A stretch of 64,000 nucleotides of DNA. Origin: Sphingomonas sp. BK235. Lineage in GTDB: Bacteria > Pseudomonadota > Alphaproteobacteria > Sphingomonadales > Sphingomonadaceae. Each line of letters opens with the position of its first letter. Position 1 is the first letter of the stretch. The translations under genes and the position numbers were made by a program. The notes below the pieces were generated by a model. The model saw nothing but the letters and a program-made list of their open reading frames with translations, was not told the DNA's origin and did not search any database. The stretch spans positions 186,001-250,000 of the forward strand of contig NZ_SLXN01000004.1 in NCBI RefSeq assembly GCF_004345855.1, read 5' to 3'. Of this stretch, positions 1 to 9,269 are shown piece by piece.

Positions 1-1046
1 CCATGCCCAAGCATCACCGCGACCTCGGGCTCAAGGTCTCGACCTCGAACCTGTGCAGCGAGATCACGCTGCCGACCGGCCGCGACCATCTCGGCAACGA
101 CCGCACCGCGGTGTGCTGCCTCTCCTCGCTCAACCTCGAGACGTGGGACGAGTGGAAGGACGAGAAGGGCTTCGTCGAGGACGTGATGCGCTTCCTCGAC
201 AACGTGCTGCAGGATTACATCGACCGGCACGAACCGGGGATGGAGCGCGCGGCCTATTCGGCCGGGCGCGAGCGCTCGGTCGGGCTGGGCGTGATGGGCT
301 TCCACTCCTTCCTCCAGCAGCGCGGGCTGCCGTTCGAGGGGGCGATGGCGAAGAGCTGGAACCTCAAGATGTTCCGCCAGATCAACGCGCAGGTGAACGA
401 GGCCTCGATGGTGCTCGCGCACGAGCGCGGGCCGTGCCCCGACGCCGCCGACATGGGGGTGATGGAGCGTTTCTCGTGCAAGATGGCGATCGCGCCGACC
501 GCGTCGATCTCGATCATCTGCGGCGGCACCAGCGCCTGCATCGAGCCGATCCCGGCCAACATCTACACGCACAAGACGCTGTCGGGCAGCTTCGCGGTGA
601 AGAACCCGTATCTCGAGAAGCTGCTCACCGAGAAGAGCAAGAACTCGGACGCGGTGTGGAACTCGATCCTCGAGCATGGCGGCTCGGTGCAGCACCTCGA
701 CTTCCTCAGCCAGGAGGAGAAGGACTGCTACAAGACGTCGTTCGAGATCGACCAGCGCTGGCTGCTCGAGCTCGCCGGCGACCGCACGCCCTATATCGAC
801 CAGGCGCAGTCGCTCAACCTGTTCATCCCGGCGGACGTGGAGAAGTGGGACCTCTTGATGCTTCACTTCCGGGCGTGGGAGCTGGGGATCAAGTCGCTCT
901 ATTACCTCCGCTCCAAGTCGGTGCAGCGCGCCGGTTTCGCGGGCGCGGAGGGCCAGGGCGGGGTCGAGGCGGACAACACGCTCGACAAGCCGCAATTCTC
1001 GCTCGCCGAGAGCACCGACTATGACGAGTGCCTCGCCTGCCAGTGA
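1..1046 (+). CDS. nrdA: Ribonucleoside-diphosphate reductase alpha subunit, class I (3' part; start lies before the window)
   Basis: Large catalytic subunit of class I ribonucleotide reductase, which makes dNDPs from NDPs with a radical supplied by NrdB. Only the C-terminal ~347 residues are here and the frame is open from the window edge. The active-site motif NLCSEI (Cys at about residue 18 of the visible part) matches the thiyl-radical Cys439 motif of E. coli NrdA. The next motif, TAVCCLSSLNL, holds the partner disulfide cysteine. SLYYLRS near residue 299 contains the tyrosine pair of the radical-transfer path, and the C-terminus ends in ECLACQ, the redox-active cysteine tail. Family assignment is secure. 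The gene stops before a short spacer rich in GCGCGC; no nrdB is visible downstream. Confidence 0.96.
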   Translation, partial: MPKHHRDLGLKVSTSNLCSEITLPTGRDHLGNDRTAVCCLSSLNLETWDEWKDEKGFVEDVMRFLDNVLQDYIDRHEPGMERAAYSAGRERSVGLGVMGFHSFLQQRGLPFEGAMAKSWNLKMFRQINAQVNEASMVLAHERGPCPDAADMGVMERFSCKMAIAPTASISIICGGTSACIEPIPANIYTHKTLSGSFAVKNPYLEKLLTEKSKNSDAVWNSILEHGGSVQHLDFLSQEEKDCYKTSFEIDQRWLLELAGDRTPYIDQAQSLNLFIPADVEKWDLLMLHFRAWELGIKSLYYLRSKSVQRAGFAGAEGQGGVEADNTLDKPQFSLAESTDYDECLACQ

Positions 1047-1099
1047 CAGGACAGCGCGCGCGCTCCGGCGCGCGCGCTCCGGCGCGACGAGCGTCCCGC

Positions 1100-1807
1100 T
1101 CAGCCGCGATCGCGCAGCGCGACCGCGCGCGCGAACACCGCGTCGAGCATCGCGGGGGTGAGCCGCCCGGTGTTCTGGTTGTAGCGGGAGCAATGATAGC
1201 TATCGATCACGATCCGGCCGTCGGGCATGCGATGCTCGGCCAGATGCGCGAAGCGCGCCTTGGGCAGCTTGCCGCCCAGCGCCTTGACGATCGACTGATG
1301 CGCCACCTGCCCCAGCGCGACGAAGACGCGCGCGTGCGGCAGCGCCGCCACCTGCGCCGACAGGAAGCCGCGGCAGTGGCGCACCTCCTCGGGCGTGGGC
1401 TTGTTCTCGGGCGGGACGCAGCGCACCGCGTTGAGGATGATCGCGCCCACCGGTGTCGCCCCCGCCCCGCCACGCGCCTCGCCCGTCGTCCCGCCCGCGG
1501 CCTCTCCTTCTGTCGTTGCCGAGGTCTCGTTCAGGGTGGCGAGCCCGTGCCGGGCCATCGTCTCGAACAGCAGCGTACCCGCGCCGTCGCCGGTGAAGGC
1601 GCGGCCGGTGCGATTGGCGCCGTGCTTGCCGGGCGCGAGCCCGACCACCCCGAGCCAGGCCGCGGCGTCGCCGAGCGCGGGCACGGGCGCGTTCCACCAG
1701 CCGGGCTGTTCGGCGCGCAACCGCTCGCGCAACGCCACCAGCCGCGGACAGCGCGGGCAGTCGCGCGGCGGCTCGGTCGCCGGGAGCGGTGAGGGTGCGA
1801 AGTCCAT
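1100..1807 (-). CDS. Family 5 (UdgB-type) uracil-DNA glycosylase
   Basis: DNA repair enzyme that excises uracil and some deaminated purines. It has the Fe-S type UDG layout: an N-terminal CPRCPRL pair of cysteines, the motif GLAPGKHGANRTGRAFTGD, a second cysteine cluster from RCVPPENKPTPEE to HCRGF, and the C-terminal catalytic motif HCSRYNQNTGRL. The last two motifs separate family 5 from family 4. The start at 1807 (MDFAPSP) gives 235 residues. An upstream in-frame ATG at 1843 would overlap the divergent folK start by 13 bp, so the shorter form is preferred, without certainty. A Gly/Thr/Ala-rich insert of about 30 residues lies in mid-protein. Confidence 0.9.
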   Translation of the reverse strand: MDFAPSPLPATEPPRDCPRCPRLVALRERLRAEQPGWWNAPVPALGDAAAWLGVVGLAPGKHGANRTGRAFTGDGAGTLLFETMARHGLATLNETSATTEGEAAGGTTGEARGGAGATPVGAIILNAVRCVPPENKPTPEEVRHCRGFLSAQVAALPHARVFVALGQVAHQSIVKALGGKLPKARFAHLAEHRMPDGRIVIDSYHCSRYNQNTGRLTPAMLDAVFARAVALRDRG

Positions 1808-1830
1808 CGGGGTGCGATAGGCGTGCGACG

Positions 1831-2334
1831 ATGCTAGGCTCAAGTCACGGACGACACCTTTATCTCATCGGCGTCGGCGGCAATCGCCGCGGACGCCACG
1901 GCGGCCCGCGCGCCGAGGTGGCGGCGGCGCTGGCCGAGCTGGGCGGGCGCGCCGCGCCGATCGTGGCGAGCGCGCCGCTCGGCCCCTCGACGCGCACCTT
2001 CGCCAATGCCGCCGCGCTGATCGAGACCGACGCGCCGCCCGAGGCGCTGCTGGCGCGCCTCAAGGCGATCGAGCGCCACTTCGGCCGGCGGCGCGGGCGA
2101 CGCTGGGGCGCGCGCGTGATCGATCTCGACGTGATCCTGTGGTCGGGCGGGCGGTGGGAATCGCCGCGGCTGTCGATCCCGCACCGCGCCTATCGCTCGC
2201 GCGCCTTCGTGCTGGCGCCGCTGGTCGCGCTGGCGCCGCGCTGGCGCGACCCGCGCACGGGGCATACGCTGCGCCAGCTCCATGCCCGGTTGACCAAGCC
2301 GCGCGCGGTGCCTAGGCCGGCGCGCATCGCGTGA
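1831..2334 (+). CDS. folK: 2-amino-4-hydroxy-6-hydroxymethyldihydropteridine diphosphokinase
   Basis: HPPK of folate biosynthesis; it transfers pyrophosphate from ATP to 6-hydroxymethyl-dihydropterin. The signature RRWGARVIDLDVI carries the Asp pair that binds magnesium, and IPHRAYRSRAFVLAPL is the conserved C-terminal block. The N-terminal strand LIGVGGNRRG replaces the usual LGSN, a mild variation. ATG 1831 gives 167 residues and fits the family's length; an earlier in-frame start at 1789 would run into the divergent glycosylase. The stop codon TGA (2332-2334) is followed at once by the first base of a tRNA gene, so the transcript probably reads through into the tRNA. Confidence 0.93.
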   Translation: MLGSSHGRHLYLIGVGGNRRGRHGGPRAEVAAALAELGGRAAPIVASAPLGPSTRTFANAAALIETDAPPEALLARLKAIERHFGRRRGRRWGARVIDLDVILWSGGRWESPRLSIPHRAYRSRAFVLAPLVALAPRWRDPRTGHTLRQLHARLTKPRAVPRPARIA

Positions 2335-2410
2335 GGGTCCGTAGCTCAGTCGGTAGAGCAAGCGACTTTTAATCGAGAGGTCCCGGGTTCGAGCCCCGGC
2401 GGACCCACCA
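2335..2410 (+). tRNA. tRNA-Lys(TTT)
   Basis: A 76-nt cloverleaf. The acceptor stem pairs GGGTCCG with CGGACCC. The D-arm has the usual TAGCTCAGT...GGTAGAGC sequence. The anticodon loop is CTTTTAA with anticodon TTT, the T-arm contains GGTTCGAG, and CCA is encoded. It begins on the base after the folK stop codon. Confidence 0.97.
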
Positions 2411-2573
2411 CGCTGGTCCCCGCACCGCCCGCGCTGCGGCCCAAGCCGCCATCGCCGCCGACGCGCGCGCTCCGCCGGGGCGAGCGAGGCGTCCGCGGCG
2501 CCCTGCCGCGCGGAGACGCTGGCGCTGACGGCGCGGCCGACCCTATGCTGACCCGAGAGTCGGGGAGACAGGC

Positions 2574-3941
2574 ATGTCGACGGAACAGACGCGCGGATGG
2601 CGCGAGCTATGGCGCAAGGAGGATTGGTGGGCGGTCTGGATCGGCCTGTCGATCGTCGCCGCGGCGTGCCTCGCCTTCGCCAACGGATCGAGCCTGCGCT
2701 GGCTGGCGGTGGTGCCGCCGCGCTGGACCGCGCCGGACGCGCTGCTCGCGCGCCTCGCCGCCGACTGGCCGCGCTATCTCGCGCTGCTCGGCTTCTGGCT
2801 GGCGGTGTTCGCGCTGGCGCTGCGGTCGGTCGGGCAGCGCGTCGCCGCCTTCGTGCCGGGCTTCGCGATCGTCTTCGCCGCCGCGACGCTGATCTTCGTC
2901 GCGGGCCAGTGGCAGGGGTCAACCGCCTTCAACCTGGAGCCGCCGCTGCTGGCGCTGCTGCTCGGGCTGGTCGTCGCCAACACGGTGACCCTGCCCGACT
3001 GGCTCGCCGCGGGGCTGCGCGGCGAGCTCTACGTCAAGACCGGCATCGTCCTGCTCGGCGCGACCCTGCCGCTGTCGCTGATCGCACTAGCGGGACCGGT
3101 CGCGCTGGCGCAGGCCTCGATCGTGTCGCTCGCCACCTTCGGCGCGATCTACGTGGCGGCGGTGCGGCTCGGGCTGGACCGGCGGTTCGCGGCGACCTTG
3201 GGGGTCGGCGGCGCGGTCTGCGGCGTCTCTGCCGCGATCGCGGTGGCGGGGGCGGTCAACGCGAAGCGCGAGCATGTCGCGATCACGATCACGCTCGTGA
3301 TCCTGTGGGCGATCGCGATGATCTTCGCGCTGCCCGCGGTCGCCTGGGCGCTGGGCCTGCCGACCGGGGTGGCGGGCGCATGGATCGGCACGTCCGAGTT
3401 CGCCGACGCCGCCGGGATCGCGGCGGCGCAGGCCTATGGCGGGCTGGCCGAGCGCACCGGCGCGGTCGCGGGCACGACCGAGCAGGCGCTCCAGGCCTTC
3501 ACGCTCGTCAAGGTGGTGGGCCGCGACATGTGGATCGGCATCTGGGCGGTGGCGCTCGCGATCGTCGCCACCACGCGCTGGGAGGCGCGGCCGGGCAGCG
3601 CGCGGCCCGACCCGCGCGAGATCTGGATCCGCTTCCCCAAGTTCGTCTTCGGCTTCCTCATCGCCTCGGCGATCATCTCCTTCTTCACCGCGGGCTATTC
3701 GCTCGCCGAGTACAACCGGGTCGTCGCGCCCGACCTGGTCGGCCCGATCCGCGACCTGCGGACCTGGGCTTTCATCCTGTGCTTCCTCAGCATCGGGCTG
3801 ACGACGCGGCTGCGCGACCTGGCGCGCGCGGGGCCGCGGCCGTTCGGTGCCTTCACCATCGGCGTCGCGGTCAACCTCGCGCTCGGCGCGGCGCTGTCGA
3901 TCTGGCTGCTGCGCGACCATTGGGCGCGGCTGGGGTCATGA
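2574..3941 (+). CDS. UPF0324 / YeiH-type integral membrane protein (putative sulfate/anion exporter family)
   Basis: A 455-residue polytopic inner-membrane protein with about ten hydrophobic segments. The glycine-rich block GGAVCGVSAAIAVAGAV near residue 214 is the hallmark of the conserved-hypothetical-698 (YeiH/YadS) family, and the following stretch GTSEFADAAGIAAAQAYG is also conserved. YeiH members are annotated as putative sulfate exporters, but the substrate is not firmly established. The start ATG 2574 follows a GGGGAGACAGGC ribosome-binding site. Its stop overlaps the start of the next small gene (ATGA), so the two are translationally coupled. Confidence 0.85.
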   Translation: MSTEQTRGWRELWRKEDWWAVWIGLSIVAAACLAFANGSSLRWLAVVPPRWTAPDALLARLAADWPRYLALLGFWLAVFALALRSVGQRVAAFVPGFAIVFAAATLIFVAGQWQGSTAFNLEPPLLALLLGLVVANTVTLPDWLAAGLRGELYVKTGIVLLGATLPLSLIALAGPVALAQASIVSLATFGAIYVAAVRLGLDRRFAATLGVGGAVCGVSAAIAVAGAVNAKREHVAITITLVILWAIAMIFALPAVAWALGLPTGVAGAWIGTSEFADAAGIAAAQAYGGLAERTGAVAGTTEQALQAFTLVKVVGRDMWIGIWAVALAIVATTRWEARPGSARPDPREIWIRFPKFVFGFLIASAIISFFTAGYSLAEYNRVVAPDLVGPIRDLRTWAFILCFLSIGLTTRLRDLARAGPRPFGAFTIGVAVNLALGAALSIWLLRDHWARLGS

Positions 3942-4192
3942 CCGCGCGCTGCGGCGGCTGCGGCCATTTCGAGGGGCGAAGCCGCCGCCTCGAGGCCGCG
4001 ATCGCCGGCTGGGCGACCCTGTCCTCGGCCGACGCCTCGGTCCGCGGCGATGACGGCCTGTGCCGGCACCACGATCTGATCGTGGCGCAGGCCGGGCGCT
4101 GCGACGACCTCGTGCCGCGCCAGCTTGCCGCGACCGCCCCCGTGCCGGGCGGAGGCGCCGCGCGCCCGGGCAAAGCGGCGCCGCCCGGCTGA
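3938..4192 (+). CDS. Small cysteine-rich protein coupled to the UPF0324 transporter
   Basis: An 84-residue protein beginning MTARCGGCGHFEG. It has a CxxC pair near the N-terminus and further Cys/His in DGLCRHHD and GRCDD, spaced like a small metal- or cluster-binding fold. No function is recognised. Its ATG lies inside the stop codon of the upstream transporter gene (ATGA at 3938-3941), which is strong evidence that it is translated and works with or is regulated with the transporter. The C-terminal 20 residues are Pro/Gly/Ala-rich and probably disordered. I recall similar short proteins in other sphingomonads but cannot name a family. Confidence 0.6.
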   Translation: MTARCGGCGHFEGRSRRLEAAIAGWATLSSADASVRGDDGLCRHHDLIVAQAGRCDDLVPRQLAATAPVPGGGAARPGKAAPPG

Positions 4193-4254
4193 TCGCCGCG
4201 GTCGCGCGGCGCATGCGACGCCGCACCAGCCACCCGCCCGGCGCGCGCGGTCGC

Positions 4255-5460
4255 TCAGACGCGCTCCACCGCGAGCGCCACCCCCATGCCGACGCCGACG
4301 CACAGCGTCGCCAGGCCGAGCCGCCCGCCGCTGCGCTCGAGCTGGTGGACCAGCGTCATCGCCAGCCGCGCACCCGACATGCCGAGCGGGTGTCCCAGCG
4401 CGATCGCGCCGCCATTGGCGTTGACGTGCGGCGCGTCGTCGCGCAGCCCCAGCGCGCGCAGCACCGCGAGGCTCTGGCTCGCGAACGCCTCGTTGAGCTC
4501 GATCGCGTCGAACCGGTCGATCGACAGCCCCAGCCGCGCGAGCAGCGCGCGCGTCGCGGGCACGGGGCCGATGCCCATCACGCGCGGCTCCACCCCCGCA
4601 CTCGCCATGCCGAGGATGCGCGCGCGCGGGGTAAGGCCGTGCGCGCGCGCCGCCGCCTCGCTCGCCACCAGCATCGCCGCGGCGCCGTCGTTGATCCCCG
4701 AGGCGTTGCCCGCGGTCACCGTCCCCTCCGCCCCGAACAGCGGGCGCAGCCGCGCGAGCTGGTCGAGCGAGGTGGCGCGCGGATGCTCGTCCACGGACAC
4801 CGCCGCCGTCTCGCCGCGCGCCGCGCCGGGCACCGTCACCGCCACGATCTCGGCGGCGTGATAGCCGGCACGTTGCGCCGCCGCGGCGCGCTGCTGGCTG
4901 CGCAGCGCGAAGGCATCCTGATCGGCGCGCGACACGCCATGCGCGGCGGCGACATTCTCGCCGGTGCGCGGCATCGTCTCGCTGCCATAGACCGCCTCGA
5001 GCGCGGGGTTGACGAAGCGCCAGCCCATCGTCGTGTCTTCCAGCCGCGGCGCGCGATCATAACCGCGCTCCGCCTTGCCCAGCACGAAGGGCGCGCGCGT
5101 CATGCTCTCCACCCCGCCCGCGATCGCGAGCGCCATCTCGCCGGCACGGATCGCGCGCGCGGCGGCGCCCACCGCCTCCAGCCCCGAGGCGCACAGCCGG
5201 TTGAGCGTCACCCCGGGGACGCGGGCGGGAAGCCCCGCGAGCAACAGGCTCATCCGCGCGACGTTGCGATTGTCCTCGCCGGCCTGGTTGGCGCAGCCGT
5301 AGAACACGTCCTCGATCGCGGCGGGATCGAGCCCGGGCTGGCGCGCCAGAAGCGCGCGCAGCGGCACCGCGCCGAGATCGTCGGCACGCACCGCCGCCAG
5401 CGCGCCGCCGTAGCGGCCGATCGGGGTACGCACCGCGTCGCACAGGAAAGCCTCTGTCAT
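4255..5460 (-). CDS. pcaF: Acetyl-CoA acyltransferase, PcaF-like 3-oxoadipyl-CoA thiolase
   Basis: A 401-residue thiolase. The acyl-accepting nucleophile is Cys90 in [11 protein letters not shown], the catalytic His is in [16 protein letters not shown], and the second Cys (about 387) is in [16 protein letters not shown] is also present. The N-terminal run [18 protein letters not shown] is typical of the 3-oxoadipyl-CoA branch of the family, so the beta-ketoadipate pathway is the likely role. A general beta-oxidation thiolase cannot be excluded because no other pca or fad gene is adjacent. ATG 5460 (MTEAFLCD) is chosen over 5496 because homologous thiolases begin at this point. Confidence 0.85.
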   Translation of the reverse strand: MTEAFLCDAVRTPIGRYGGALAAVRADDLGAVPLRALLARQPGLDPAAIEDVFYGCANQAGEDNRNVARMSLLLAGLPARVPGVTLNRLCASGLEAVGAAARAIRAGEMALAIAGGVESMTRAPFVLGKAERGYDRAPRLEDTTMGWRFVNPALEAVYGSETMPRTGENVAAAHGVSRADQDAFALRSQQRAAAAQRAGYHAAEIVAVTVPGAARGETAAVSVDEHPRATSLDQLARLRPLFGAEGTVTAGNASGINDGAAAMLVASEAAARAHGLTPRARILGMASAGVEPRVMGIGPVPATRALLARLGLSIDRFDAIELNEAFASQSLAVLRALGLRDDAPHVNANGGAIALGHPLGMSGARLAMTLVHQLERSGGRLGLATLCVGVGMGVALAVERV

Positions 5461-5591
5461 GCGCGCGATCCTGCGACCTGCCCGGTGTGGCCGCAAGGGG
5501 ACGTTCGGCGCCGGGCGCAGCGAGACGAGGCGATCAGGCGGCGCGGCGTTGGTGGCTGGGAGCCGGACGCGCCCGCGCGGGTTATGCCCCG

Positions 5592-6299
5592 ATGCAGACC
5601 ATGCTCGACCGCGCCGTGCCCGCCGAGGAACCGCGCGACTCCCCGCCCGCCCCGCCCGTGCTGTGGATCGCGCTCGGCCTCGCCGGGCTGATCGGGGTGG
5701 CGCTGCTCGCGCTGCTGGTCGGCGGGGGCGCGCCGCTGGGCTGGGACCGCGCGATCATGCTCGCGCTGCGCGTGCCGGGCGACCTGGCGCAGCCGATCGG
5801 CCCTCGCTGGCTCCACGCCGCGCTGGTCGACATCACCGCGCTGGGCAGCGGCACGGTGCTGACGCTGGTGGTGGCGGGGACGATCGGGCTGCTGCTGGTG
5901 CGGCGGCTGTGGCTCACCGCAACCCTGGTCGCGGCGGCGACGATCAGCGGCTCGATCATCGCGGCGCAGGCGAAACACTGGGTCGGCCGGCCGCGGCCCG
6001 AGCTGGTCGACCATCTCGTCCAGGTCACCGGGCTGAGCTTCCCGAGCGGGCACGCCACCAACAGCGCGTTGGTGTATCTCACGCTGGCCGGGCTGGTGGC
6101 GCAGGTGGCGCACGGGCGTGCGGTGCGCAGCTACATCTTCGTGGTCGCGATCCTGCTGACCGGGGCGATCGGAGTGAGCCGCGTGTACCTCGGCGTGCAC
6201 TGGCCGTCGGACGTGCTGGCGGGCTGGTGCGCGGGCACCGGATGGGCGGCCTTGTGGTGGTGGCTGGGCGCGACGCTGCGGCGCTCGCTGGCGGGGTAG
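5592..6299 (+). CDS. PAP2-superfamily membrane phosphatase
   Basis: A 235-residue membrane protein with five or six hydrophobic segments and the three phosphatase motifs of the PAP2 / acid phosphatase superfamily: KHWVGRPRP, then PSGHATN, then [16 protein letters not shown]. The likely substrate is a lipid phosphate such as phosphatidic acid, phosphatidylglycerol phosphate or undecaprenyl pyrophosphate, hydrolysed on the periplasmic face; the sequence does not decide which. The start at 5592 ([10 protein letters not shown]) is preferred over the longer Arg/Ala-rich 5487 frame. It is divergent from the thiolase gene. Confidence 0.88.
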   Translation: MQTMLDRAVPAEEPRDSPPAPPVLWIALGLAGLIGVALLALLVGGGAPLGWDRAIMLALRVPGDLAQPIGPRWLHAALVDITALGSGTVLTLVVAGTIGLLLVRRLWLTATLVAAATISGSIIAAQAKHWVGRPRPELVDHLVQVTGLSFPSGHATNSALVYLTLAGLVAQVAHGRAVRSYIFVVAILLTGAIGVSRVYLGVHWPSDVLAGWCAGTGWAALWWWLGATLRRSLAG

Positions 6300-6814
6300 C
6301 CGTTGATCTACCGACGTGTTCTCGTGCTCCGGCGAAGGCCGGGGCCCAGGGCCGCAAGCGTGACGGACATGGCCTTGGGCTCCTGCATGCGCGAGACCTT
6401 TGCGAACCCCCTCGTCATCCCGGACCCTTCGACAAGCTCAGGAGAGCCTTGTTCCGGGATCCACTCCACCGCGAACGCAACTCGCCATGAGTTCGCGGGA
6501 CGGTTGGTCCGGACCCAAAAGGCGGCTTAGTCTTTCATCACCGTCATCCCGGCCTCGCGCCGGGATCCATGGCGCCGCGAGAGCAACGCGGACGGCTCTC
6601 GCGGCGCCATGGATCCCGGGTCAAGCCCGGGATGACGGGGCAAGCCGCTTCCGCGACAATGAACCTTTTTGGGTCTGGACCCGTGGATCCCGGAACAAGG
6701 CTCTCCTGAGCTTGTCGAAGGGTCCGGGATGACGGAAGATGGAAAGATGCGTCACTTTCGCAAAGGTCTCGCCTGCACGGGAGCATAACGGCTCAGATGA
6801 GGGCCAGCGACGTA
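6300..6814. repeat. Intergenic region built from nested inverted repeats
   Basis: No gene is supported in these 515 bases. Three sets of inverted arms lie one inside the other. The outer arms are 6381-6406 and about 6757-6782 (core GCGAGACCTTTGCGAA and its complement). The middle arms are 6413-6465 and 6684-6736 (GTCATCCCGGACCC...AGCTTGTCGAAGGG). The inner hairpin is 6541-6638, centred on a CTCTCGCGGCGCCATGGATCC stem. A further short palindrome of the CTCCGGCG type lies at 6326-6350. The region separates a plus-strand gene from a minus-strand gene (convergent) and may also terminate both transcripts. Confidence 0.75.
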
Positions 6815-7648
6815 TCAGTCCGCGCGTGCCGTCGCGAGCAGCCGTCGTGCCGCGGCGAGGTGCGGCGCGTCGACCATGCGGCCGTCGAGCTGGAGCGCGC
6901 CCGCGCCCGGGTTCGCCTCGAACAGCGCGACCACGCGCCGCGCCGCCGCGAGCTCCGCCTCCCCCGGGGTGAACGCGGCGTTGATCACCGCCACCTGCGC
7001 GGGATGGATCGCCATCATGCCGGTGAAGCCGTCGCGCCTGCCGCGCGCGGCATAAGCAGCGAGCCCGTCGAGGTCGCGGAAGTCGGGATAGACCGTCTCG
7101 ATCGCGGCGACCCCGGCGGCGTGCGCGGCGAACAATGCAAGCGAGCGCACCACCTTGTACGGGTCGGTGTAGCCGCCGTCCGCCTCGCGCGACGACAGCG
7201 CGCCGATCGCCGCGGGCAGGTCCTCGGCGCCCCAGGTCAGCCCCGCCAGCCCCGCGCCGTCATAGTCGCCCAGCGTGAAGACCGCGCGCGGCGTCTCGGT
7301 CGCGATCGGCAGCACCGCATAGTCGCCCGGCAGCGCCGCGCGCAGCGCGGCCACGGTGGCGCGACCCTCCGCCTTGGGCAGCACCACGCCGGTCAGCGGC
7401 GCGCCCGCCAGCGCGGCGACGTCCGCGGCGAACGCCTCGGTCCCGACCGGGTTGACCCGCACCAGCAGCGCCGGTCCAACCGGCGCCCGCTCCACCAGCG
7501 CGCGCACCGCGTCGCGCGCGGCCGGCTTGGCGGCGGGCGCGACCGCATCCTCCAGGTCGAGGATCAGCGCGTCGGCGCCGAGCCCGAGCGCTTTCTCCAT
7601 CCGATCCGGGCGGTCGCCCGGCACGAACAGGAGCGAGCGCCACGTCAC
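6815..7648 (-). CDS. CitE-like CoA-ester lyase (HpcH/HpaI aldolase superfamily)
   Basis: A 277-residue TIM-barrel lyase of the citrate-lyase-beta / malyl-CoA lyase family. Visible motifs are LLFVPGDRPDRMEKAL, DALILDLEDAVAP (metal ligand region), RVNPVGT, VVLPKAE, GLTWGAEDL and GFTGMMAIHPAQV. Members cleave or form CoA thioesters such as malyl-, citramalyl- or 3-hydroxy-3-methylglutaryl-CoA; the actual substrate is unknown here. GTG 7648 is chosen because it overlaps the galE stop (GTGA) and begins at the conserved [10 protein letters not shown] block. It is the second gene of a galE operon, though no link to sugar metabolism is evident. Confidence 0.82.
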   Translation of the reverse strand: MTWRSLLFVPGDRPDRMEKALGLGADALILDLEDAVAPAAKPAARDAVRALVERAPVGPALLVRVNPVGTEAFAADVAALAGAPLTGVVLPKAEGRATVAALRAALPGDYAVLPIATETPRAVFTLGDYDGAGLAGLTWGAEDLPAAIGALSSREADGGYTDPYKVVRSLALFAAHAAGVAAIETVYPDFRDLDGLAAYAARGRRDGFTGMMAIHPAQVAVINAAFTPGEAELAAARRVVALFEANPGAGALQLDGRMVDAPHLAAARRLLATARAD

Positions 7649-8655
7649 CGCGCGCGTTCGGCCAGCTGCCGCTCCCACGCCAGCGCGTCGCGGACGATCC
7701 CTTCCAGGTCGTCGCGCCGCGGCGCCCAGTCGATCGTGCGCAGGATCGCGGCATTGTCCGCGACCAGCTCGGCCGGATCGCCCGCGCGGCGGCCTTCGAG
7801 GCGGCGCTCGATCGGATGGTTGGTGACGCGGTCCACCGCGTCGAGCACCTCCAGCACCGAGAAGCCGCGGCCATAGCCGCAGTTGAGCGTGTGGCTCTCG
7901 CCCGGCCGGTCGACCAGCAGCGCGAGCGCGGCGACATGCGCCTCGGCGAGGTCGCTGACGTGGATATAGTCGCGCACCCCGGTGCCGTCGCTGGTCGGAA
8001 AGTCGGTGCCATAGACCGACACCGCGGCGCGCTTGCCCGTCGCCGCCTCGACCGCGATCTTGATCAGGTGGGTCGCGCCGACGGTCGACTGGCCGCTACG
8101 CCCCTGCGGGTCCGCGCCGGCGACGTTGAAATAGCGCAGGCAGCAGTGGTTCATCGGGTGCGCCGCCGAGACGTCCTTGAGCATATGCTCGGTCATCAGC
8201 TTGGACATGCCGTAGGGGTTGATCGGCACCTTGGGGTCGTCCTCGGCGACGGGGACGCGCTCGGGCGTGCCATAGGTTGCCGCGGTCGACGAGAAGATGA
8301 AGTGCGGCACGCCCTCGGCCACCGCGCTCTCGATCAGGCTGCGCGTCGCCGCGGTGTTGTTGCGGTAATATTTGAGCGGGTCGCTGACCGACTCGGGCAC
8401 CACGACCGAGCCGGCGAAATGCATGATCGCGCGGACCTTGTGCTCGCGGATCACGTCGCGGACGCGCGCGTCCTCGACCGCGACGTTGACGAAGGCGGCG
8501 CGCGGGTCGACCGCCCAGTCGAAGCCGGTGACGAGATTGTCGATGACGACGACGTCATAGCCCGCGTCGAGCAGCGCGAGCACGGCGTGGCTGCCGATAT
8601 AGCCGGCGCCGCCGGTCACCATCACCTTGCCGTCGAGCGTCGCGTCCTGCGTCAT
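7645..8655 (-). CDS. galE: UDP-glucose 4-epimerase
   Basis: A 336-residue extended short-chain dehydrogenase that interconverts UDP-glucose and UDP-galactose for surface polysaccharides. The NAD-binding loop is [10 protein letters not shown] near residue 14. The active-site Ser/Thr is in [15 protein letters not shown], and the Tyr-Lys pair is in [25 protein letters not shown] and [14 protein letters not shown] are typical GalE blocks. Its 3' end overlaps the start of the CitE-like gene by four bases. It is divergent from msrA, with a 68-bp gap that must hold both promoters. Confidence 0.94.
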   Translation of the reverse strand: MTQDATLDGKVMVTGGAGYIGSHAVLALLDAGYDVVVIDNLVTGFDWAVDPRAAFVNVAVEDARVRDVIREHKVRAIMHFAGSVVVPESVSDPLKYYRNNTAATRSLIESAVAEGVPHFIFSSTAATYGTPERVPVAEDDPKVPINPYGMSKLMTEHMLKDVSAAHPMNHCCLRYFNVAGADPQGRSGQSTVGATHLIKIAVEAATGKRAAVSVYGTDFPTSDGTGVRDYIHVSDLAEAHVAALALLVDRPGESHTLNCGYGRGFSVLEVLDAVDRVTNHPIERRLEGRRAGDPAELVADNAAILRTIDWAPRRDDLEGIVRDALAWERQLAERAR

Positions 8656-8723
8656 GCCTGTCTCCGTTGCCGTTGCCGCCGCCTAGCGGCTTCCTACATG
8701 ACACGCAAAAGGAGACGCTTCTG

Positions 8724-9269
8724 ATGACGGAATATGCGACGCTGGCGGGTGGCTGCTTCTGGTGCACCGAGGCGGTGTTCAAGGACGTGATCGGAGTCGA
8801 GAGCGTCGAGAGCGGCTATATCGGCGGCCATGTCCCCAACCCGACCTACAAGCAGGTGTGCGGCGGCGACACCGGGCACGCCGAGGCGATCCGCGTCGGC
8901 TTCGATCCCGCGCAGGTGAGCTACGCCGACCTGCTCGACATCTTCTTCGCGACGCACGACCCGACCCAGCTCAACCGGCAGGGCAATGACGTCGGCACGC
9001 AGTACCGCTCGGCGATCTTCCCCGAGACGGTGATGCAGGAGGAACAGGCAAATCAGGCGATCGCGCGCGCGCAGGAGGAGGTGCCGGGCAAGATCGTGAC
9101 AACGATCGAGGCGTTCGGCGACTGGTATCCGGCGGAGGGCTATCACCAGGATTATTGGGAGACCTCGGGCCGGTCGAACCCCTATTGCATGGCGGTGATC
9201 CCGCCCAAGCTGCAGAAGCTGCGCAAGAGCTTCGCCGCGCGCAGCAGGGCGAGCGCGCCGGCGGCGTGA
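8724..9269 (+). CDS. msrA: Peptide methionine (S)-S-oxide reductase
   Basis: Repairs oxidised methionine using a cysteine sulfenic-acid mechanism. The catalytic motif is GGCFWCTEA with Cys11 as nucleophile. Further family blocks are [55 protein letters not shown] and [10 protein letters not shown]. Length is 181 residues, normal for a stand-alone MsrA with no fused MsrB. ATG 8724 follows a strong AAAAGGAGAC ribosome-binding site, so the upstream in-frame start at 8667 is rejected. Confidence 0.95.
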   Translation: MTEYATLAGGCFWCTEAVFKDVIGVESVESGYIGGHVPNPTYKQVCGGDTGHAEAIRVGFDPAQVSYADLLDIFFATHDPTQLNRQGNDVGTQYRSAIFPETVMQEEQANQAIARAQEEVPGKIVTTIEAFGDWYPAEGYHQDYWETSGRSNPYCMAVIPPKLQKLRKSFAARSRASAPAA

